NCBI RefSeq assembly: GCF_949987515.2
Contig: NC_082700.1
Span: forward strand, 35,861,380 to 35,925,379
Direction: 5' to 3'
DNA length: 64,000 nucleotides
From: Delphinus delphis
Taxonomy: Eukaryota; Chordata; Mammalia; Artiodactyla; Delphinidae
This document shows, piece by piece, positions 57,415 to 64,000 of the stretch. Position 1 is the first letter of the stretch, and every line of letters starts with the position of its first letter. The notes below the pieces were generated by a model. The model had not been told where the DNA came from. It saw only the letters and a list, made by a program, of their open reading frames with translations, and ran no database searches. The position numbers were made by a program, and so were the translations under genes.

Positions 57415-60400
57415 AGATTACATATATATGTGTTAGCATACGGTATTTGTTTTTCTCTTTCTGACTTACTTCACTATGTATGACAGACTCTAGGTCCATC
57501 CACCTCACTACAAATAACCCAATTTCTTTTCTTTTTAAGGCTGAGTAATATTCAATTGTATGCATGTGCCACATCTTCTTTATCCATTCATCCTTTGGTG
57601 GACACTTATGTTGATTCCACTTCCTGCTTATTGTACATAGAGCTGCAATGAATATTTTGATACATGACTATTTTTGACTTATGGTTTTCTCAGGGTATAT
57701 GTCCAGTAGTAGGATTGCTGGGTTGTATGGTACTTCTATTTTTAGTTTTTAAGGAACCTCCATACAGTTCTCCATAGTGGCTGTATCAATCTACATTCCC
57801 ACCAACACTGCAAGTGTTCCCTTTTCTCCACACCCTCTCCAGCATTTACTGTTTGTAGATTTTTTGGTGATGGCCATTCTGACTGGTGTGAGATGATATC
57901 TCATTGTATTTTTGATTTGCAATTCTCTAATGATTAATCATGTTAAGCATTCTTTCATATGTTCGTTGGAAATCTGTATATCTTCTTTGGAGAAATGTCT
58001 ACTTATGTCTCCTGCCCATTTTTGGATTGGGTTGTTTGTTTTTTTGATATTGAGCTGCATAAGCTGCTTATAAATTTTGGAGATGAGCCCTTTGTCAGTT
58101 GTTTCATTTGCAAATATTTTCTCCCATTCTCAGTGCTGTCTTTTCATCTTGTTTATGGTTTCCTTTGTTGTGCAAAAGCTTTTAAGTTTCATTAGGTCCC
58201 ATTTGTTTATTTTTGTTTTTATTTCCATTTCTCTAGGAGGTGGGTCACAAAGGATCTTGCTGTGATTTATGTCATAGAGTGTTCTGCCTATGTTTTCCTT
58301 TAAGAGTTTGAAAGTGTCTGGCCTTACATTTAGATCTTTAATCCATTTTGAGTTTATTTTTGTGTATGGTGTTAGGGAGTGTTCTAATTTCATTCTTTTA
58401 CATTTAGCTGTCCATTTTCCCAGCAGCGCTTATTGCAGAGGCTGTATTTTCTCCACTGAATATTCTTGTCTCCTTTATCAAGGATAAGGTGACCATATGT
58501 GTGTGCGTTTATCTCTGGGCTTTCTATCCTATTCCATTGATCTATATTTCTGTTTTTGTGTCAATACTATACTGTCTTGATTACTGTAGCTTTGTAGTAT
58601 AGTTTGAAGTCAGGGGTCCGATTCCTCCAGCGCCGTTTTTCTTTCTCATGATTGTTTAGATTATTCGGGGTCTTTGGTGTTTCCATACAAATTGTGAAAT
58701 TACTTGTTCTAGTTCTGTGAAAAATGCCAGTGGTAGTTTGATAGAGTTTGCACTGAATCTGTATAATGTTTTGGGTAGTATAGTCATTTTAACAATATTG
58801 ATTCTTCCAATCCAAGAACATGGTATATCTCTCCATCTATTTGTATCATCTTTAATTTTTTCATCAGTGTCATAATTTTCTGCATACAGGTCTTTTGTCA
58901 CCTTCGGTAGGTTTATTCCTAGATATTTTATTCTTTTCGTTGCAATGGTAAATGGGAGAGTTTTCTTAATTTCACTTTCAGATTTTTCATCATTAGTGTA
59001 TAGGAATGCCAGATATATCTGTGTATTAATTTTGTATCCTGCTACTTTCCCAAATTCATTGATTAGCTCTAGTAGTTTTCTGGTAGCATTTTTAGGATAC
59101 TCTATGTATAATATCATGTCATCTGCAAAGAGTGACAGCTTTATTTCTTCTTTTCCGATTTGTATTCCTTTTATTTCCTTTTCTTCTCTGATTGCTGTGG
59201 CTAAAACTTCCAAAACTATGTTGAATAAGAGTGGTAAGAGTGAGCAACCTTGTCCTGTTCCTGATCTTAGTGGAAATGGTTTCAGTTTTTCACCATTGAG
59301 GACAATGTTGGCTGTAGGTTTGTCACATATGGCCTTTATTATGTTGAGGAAAGTTCCCTCTATGCCTACTTTCTGCAGGGGTTTTATCATAAATGGGTGT
59401 TGAATTTTGTCAAAAGCTTTCTCTGCATCTATTGAGATGATCATAAGGTTTTTATCCTTCAATTTGTTAATATGGTGTATCATGTTGATTGTTTTGCATA
59501 TATTGAAGAATCCTTGCATTCCTGGAATAAACCCCACTTGATCATGATGTATGATCCTTTTAATGTGCTATTGGATTCTCTTTGGTAGTCTTTTGTTGAG
59601 GATTTTTGCATCTATGTTCATCAGTGATATTGGCCTGTAGTTTTCTTTCTTTGTGACACCTTTGTCTGGTTTTGGTATCAGGGTGATGGTGGCCTTATAG
59701 AAAGAATTTGGGAGTGTGCCTCCCTCTGCTATAGTTTGGAAGATTTGGAGAAGGATAGCTCTTCTCTAAATATTTGATAGAATTCACCTGTGAAGCCACC
59801 TGGTCCTGGGCTTCTGTTTCTTGGAAAATTTTTAATAACAGTTTCAATTTCTTTGCTTGGGACTCGTCTGTTCATATTTTCTATTTCTTCCTGTTTCAGT
59901 CTCAGAATGTTGTGCATCTCTAAGAATTTGTCCATTTCTTCCAGGTTGTCCATTTTATTGGCGTAGAGTTGCTTGTAGTAATCTCTCATGACCCTTTGTA
60001 TTTCTGCAGTGTCAGTTGTTACTTCTCGTTTTTCATTTCTAATTCTATTGATTTGAGTCTTCTCCTTTTTTTCTTGATGAATCTGGCTAATGGCTTGTCA
60101 ATTTTGTTTATCTTCTCCAAGAACCAGCTTTTAGTTTTACTGATCTTTGCTGTCGTTTCCTTCATTTCTTTTTCATTTCTTTCTGATCTGATCTTTATGA
60201 TTTCTTTCCTTCTGCTAACTTTGTGGTTTTTCTGTTCGTCTTTCTCTAATTGCTTTAGGTGTAAGGTTAGGTTGTTTATTTGAGATGTTTCTTCTTTCTT
60301 GATGTAGGATTGTACTGCTATAAACTTCCATATTAGAACTGCTTTTGCTGCATCCCATAGGTTTTGGGTCATCGTGTTTTCATTGTCATTTGTTTGTAGG

Positions 60401-61215
60401 TATTTTTTAATTTTTTCTTTGATTTCTTCAGTGATATCTTGGTTATTAACTAGTGTATTGTTTAGCTTCCATGTGTTTGTATTTTTTACAGATTTTTTCC
60501 TGTAATTGATTTCTAGTCTCCAAACATTCGGTTGGAAAAGATACTTAATACAATTTCAATTTTCTTACATTTACTAACGCTTGATTTATGACCCAAGGTA
60601 TGATCTATCCTGGAGAATGTTCCATGAGCACTTGAGAAGAATGTGTATTCTGTTTTTTTTTGCATGGAATGTCCTATAAATATCAATGAAGTTCATCATG
60701 TTTAATGTATAATTTAAAGATTGTGTTTCCTTATTTATTTTCATTTCGGATGATGTATCCATTGTTGAAAGTGAGGTGTTAAAGTCCCCTACTTTGATTG
60801 TGTTACTGTTGATTTCCCCTTTTATGGCTGTTAGCATTTGCCTTATATATTGAGGTGTTCCTATTTTGGGTGCATACAGGTATACAATTGTTATATCTTC
60901 TTCTTGGATTGATCCCTTGATCATTATGTAGTTTCCTTCTTTATCTCTTGTAGTAGTCTTTGTTTTAAAGTCTATTTTGTCTGCTATGCAAATTGCTACT
61001 CCAGCTTTCTTTTGATTTCCATTTGCATGGAATACACTTTTCCATCCCCTCCCTTTCAGTCTATATGTGTCCCTAGGTCCCAAGTGGGTCTTCTATAGTA
61101 AACATATATACAGGTCTTGTTTTTGTATCCATTCAGCCAGTCTGTGTCTTTTAGTTGGAGCACTTAATCCATTTACATTTAAGGTAATTATCGAGATGTA
61201 TGTTCTTCTTACCAT
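57415..61215 (-). pseudogene. L1 ORF2 (endonuclease-reverse transcriptase), inactivated
   Basis: In a live L1, ORF2 encodes an approximately 1,275-residue protein that nicks target DNA and copies L1 RNA. Here the start codon is at 61215 (minus) and the N-terminal text is normal up to a premature stop (61093-61095). This sits beside the metal-binding glutamate position, which now reads lysine (L*KTH where the family has LQETH). The endonuclease then continues in frame with 'VGDFNT'. A nine-T run at 60653-60661 (one base longer than the frame needs) shifts the frame, although the catalytic 'SRIDHTLGH' is intact in the new frame. The reverse-transcriptase core survives as a 293-codon block (58656-59537) with '[13 protein letters not shown]', 'SGTGQGC' and the catalytic 'LFADDM'. 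The C-terminal part (58130-58393 and on to 57415) lies in yet another frame. It is not capable of producing the enzyme. The preceding ORF1 ends 59 bases before its start, as usual for L1. Confidence 0.93.
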
Positions 61216-61273
61216 TTTCTTAATTGTTTTGTGTTTGTTATTGTAGGTGTTTTCCTTCTCTTGTGTTTCCAGC

Positions 61274-62163
61274 CTAGAGAAGTTCCTTTAGCATTTGGTG
61301 TAAAGCTGGTTTGGTGGTGCTGTATTCTCTTAGATTTTGCTTGTCTGTTAAGGTTTTAATGTCTCCGTGAGTTCTGAATAAGATCCTTGCTGGGTAGAGT
61401 AATCTTGGTTGTAGGTTTTTCTCCCTCATCACTTTAAATATGTCTTGCAACTCCCTTCTGGCTTGCAGAGTTTCTGCTGAAAGATCAGCTGTTCACCTTA
61501 TGGGGATTTCCTTGTGTGTTATTTGTTGTTTTTCCCTTGCTGCTTTTAATATTTTTTCTTTGTATTTAATTTTCATAGTTTGTTTAATATGTGTCTTGGC
61601 ATGTTTCTCCTTGGATTTATCCTGTATGGTACTCTGTGCTACCTGGATTTGATTAACTATTTCCTTTCCCATATTAGGGAAGTTTTCAACTATAATCTTT
61701 TCAAATATTTTCACAGTCACTTTCTTTTTCTCTTCTTCTTCTGGGATCCCTATAATTCAAATGTTGGTGTGTTTAATGTTGTCCAAGAGGTCTCTGAGAC
61801 TGTCCTCAATTATTTTAATTCTTTTTGCTTTATTATTCTCTGCAGTAGTTATTTCCACTATTTTATCTTCCAGGTCACTTATCCATTCTTCTGTCTCAGT
61901 TATTCTCTTATTGATCCCTTCTAAAGAATTTTTAATTTCATTTATTGTATTGTTCATCTCTGTTCTTTGCTCTTTAGTTCTTCTAGGTCCTTGTTAAAAG
62001 TTTCTTCTATTTTCTCCATTCTATTTGCAAGATTTTGGATCATCTTCACTATCATTATTCTGAATTCTTTTTCAGGTAGACTGCCTATTTCCTCTCTATT
62101 TGTTAGGTCTGGTGTGTTTTTGCCTTGCTCCTTCATCTGCTGTGTGTTTCTCTGTCTTCTCAT
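61274..62163 (-). pseudogene. L1 ORF1 (RNA-binding chaperone), inactivated
   Basis: In live L1, ORF1 makes a trimeric coiled-coil RNA-binding protein. I take the start at 62163, giving 'MRRQRNTQQMKEQGKN'. A coiled-coil-like segment 'NNTINEIKNSLEG' begins in a new frame near 61957, so there is a frameshift between these parts (about 61955-61965). A stop at 61757-61759 ('TGA') replaces what is CGA (arginine) in the family, a typical CpG decay. The C-terminal half resumes at 61720 and reaches its normal stop at 61274-61276, after 'LREYSTTKPALHQMLKELL'. Total span 890 bases (about 297 codons), so the length is normal but the frame is broken. Confidence 0.9.
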
Positions 62164-64000
62164 TTTGCTTAACTTACTGTGTTTGGCGTCTCCTTTTTTC
62201 AGGCTGCAGGTTCATAGTTCCCCTTATTTTTGGTGTCTGTCCCCAATGTCTAAACTTGGTTCATTGGGTTGGGTAGGCCTCCTGGTGGAGGGGAGGAGTG
62301 CCTGTGTTCTGGTGGATGAGGCGTGATTTTATCTTTCTGGTGGACAGGTCCACCTCTGGTGGTGTTTTTTGGGGCATCTGTGGCCTTATTATGAATTTAG
62401 GCAGCCTCTCTGCTAATGGATGGGCTTGTGTTCCTGTCTTGCTAGTTGTTTGGCATAGGGTTTCCAGCACTGTAGCTTGCTGGTCATTGAGTGGAGCTGG
62501 GTCTTGACATTGAGATTGAGATCTCTGGGTGATTTTCATCATTTGATATTTCATGGAGCTGAGTGGTCTCTTGTGGACCTGTGTCCTGAACTTGACTCTC
62601 CCGCCTCAGAGGCACAGCCCTGATGCCTGGCTGGAGAACCAAGAGCCTGTCATCCACATGGCTCAGAATAAAAGGGAGAAAAAAAGAAAGAATAAGATAA
62701 AATAAAATAAAATTTTACAGTTATTAGAATAAAAAATAATTATTAAGAAAAAAAATTTAAGTAATAAAAAAAAAGAAAGAAAGAGAGAGCAACCAAACCA
62801 AAAAACAAATCCTCCAATGATAACAAGCACTAAAAACTATACTAAAAAAAATAAACAAAACATGGCCAGACCGAACCCTAGGACAAATGGTAAAAGCAAA
62901 ACTATACAGACAAAATCATACACAGAAGCATACACATACACAGTCACAAAAAGAGGAAAAGTGAAAAAAAAATATATGTCATTGTTCCCAAAATCCACCT
63001 CCTCAATTTGGGTTGATTCATTGTCTCTTCAGTTATTCCACACATGTAGGATACATCAAGTTGATTGTGGAGCTTTAATCCACTGCTCCTGAGGCTGCTG
63101 GGAGAGATTTCCCTTTCTCTTGTTTGTTCTCACAACTCCCGGGATTTAGTTTTGTATTTGGACCCGCCTCTGTGTGTAAGTCACCTGAGGGCATCTATTC
63201 TTCGCTCAGACAGGACGGGGTTAAAGGAGCAGCTGATTTGGGGGTTCTGGCTCACTCAGCCCTGGGGGAGGGAGGGGTACAGAGTGCAGGGCGAGCCTGC
63301 AGCAGCAGAGGCCATTGTGATGTTGCATCAGCATGAGACACATTGTGTGTTCTCCCAGGGAAGTTTTACCTGGATCACGGGACCCTGGCAGTGGTGGGTT
63401 GCACAGGCTCCTGGGAGGGGAGGTGCGGATAGTGACCAGTGCTTGCACACAGGCTTCTTGGTGGTTGCAGCAGCAGCCTTAGCATCCTATGCCCTTCTCT
63501 GGGATCCACTCTGATACCCATGGCTCCCACCCATCTCTGGAGTTCCTTTAAGTGGTGCTCTTAATCCTCTCTCCTCACGCACTAGGAAACAATGAGGCAA
63601 GAAAAAGTCTCTTGTCTCTTAGCCAGCTCCAGACTTTTTCCTGGACACTCTCCTGGATAGCTGTGGTGTATTAGCCCCTTCAGGCTGTGTTCATGCAGCC
63701 AACCCCAGTCCTCTCCCTGGGATCCAACTGAAGCCCGAGCTTCGGCTCCCAGTCCCTGTCTGCAGAAAAAGGAAGTAGAGAAGCCTCTCAGGCTGGTGAG
63801 TGCTGGTCAGCACCAATCCTCTGTGTGGGAATGTCTCCGCTTTGCCCTCTGCACTCCTGTGGCTGTGCTCCCCTCCGTGGCTCTGAATCTTTCCTCCTCA
63901 GCCACCTGCAATCTCCACCTGTGAAGGGCCTTCCTAGTGTGTGGAAACCTTTCCCCCTTCACAGCTCCCTCCCACTGGTGCAGGTCCCATCCCTATTCTT
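62164..64000 (-). mobile_element. L1 5'UTR (promoter region), continues beyond window
   Basis: Upstream of ORF1 on the minus strand, the sequence becomes GC-rich (63065-64000 especially), as expected of an L1 5'UTR carrying the internal Pol II promoter. An A-rich/T-poor block at 62660-62960 interrupts it. Open frames here (for example 63065-63514) are antisense or chance frames in this GC-rich UTR. The far edge, and therefore any target duplication, lies past the window. The length so far is about 1.84 kb. Confidence 0.8.

Noticed and set aside
58945..59403. 152-codon plus-strand open frame
   Set aside because: Antisense to the L1 reverse-transcriptase domain, with biased composition.
63065..63514. 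149-codon plus-strand open frame in GC-rich DNA
   Set aside because: Lies in the L1 5'UTR, with no recognisable domain. Long frames are expected by chance in GC-rich sequence.

Overview
The window reads as nuclear DNA of a cetacean, most likely a toothed whale. The main evidence is ten copies of a tRNA-derived SINE of the cetacean/hippo CHR type, with the characteristic start ggcttccctggtgg, a Pol III A-box-like and B-box-like pair, and a GC-rich body ending in gaggcccgcgtac-poly(A). One longer and older CHR-1-like copy is also present. Several copies have near-perfect target-site duplications, so they inserted recently on this lineage. The rest is AT-rich, with no open frame beyond a few hundred bases that is not explained by a repeat. 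I found no protein-coding exon, no tRNA or other structural RNA gene, no CpG-island promoter and no CRISPR-like array. I read it as intergenic or deep-intronic 'gene desert' DNA.

Layout. 1-4 kb: old L2 and MIR remnants, plus a 65-bp perfect direct duplication about 1.47 kb apart. 4-6 kb: three CHR SINEs in mixed orientation, a purine-rich tract and a (TA)n run. 6.4-7.1 kb: L1M 3'-end remnant. 12.0-13.7 kb: reversed old L1 with an internal 47-bp tandem duplication. 14.2-14.9 and 17.2-17.7 kb: reversed LTR-like elements, followed by a SINE. 19.7-21.5 kb: an LTR-like element, then an L2 that has received an L1 end and a MER20. 22.0-22.4 kb: 5'-truncated L1 3'UTR. 25-31.6 kb: SINEs and a clear solo LTR (26533-27149). 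32-34.2 kb: ERV-derived material and a MIR. 36.6-37.3 kb: small tandem repeats and a MIR. 38.6-42.9 kb: three same-direction SINEs interleaved with LTR-type elements. 44.4-46.7 kb: a three-layer nest (old L1 hit by a Tigger-like DNA transposon, hit in turn by a solo LTR). 50-56.4 kb: further LTR-like elements and a tail-less SINE. 57.03 kb to the window end: a nearly full-length, inactivated L1 on the minus strand (3'UTR, ORF2, ORF1, GC-rich 5'UTR running off the edge).

The mobile elements do not work together as a system. They are layered insertions of different age, and the useful information is the insertion order, the shared families and the specific inactivating lesions. I saw no undescribed biological system here. 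The most unusual individual observations are the three-layer nest, the perfect 65-bp duplication, the tail-less SINE with a target-site duplication, and the pair of ERV ends sharing the same pre-LTR segment. Family names for the LTRs are mostly withheld, because they need a repeat-library search.
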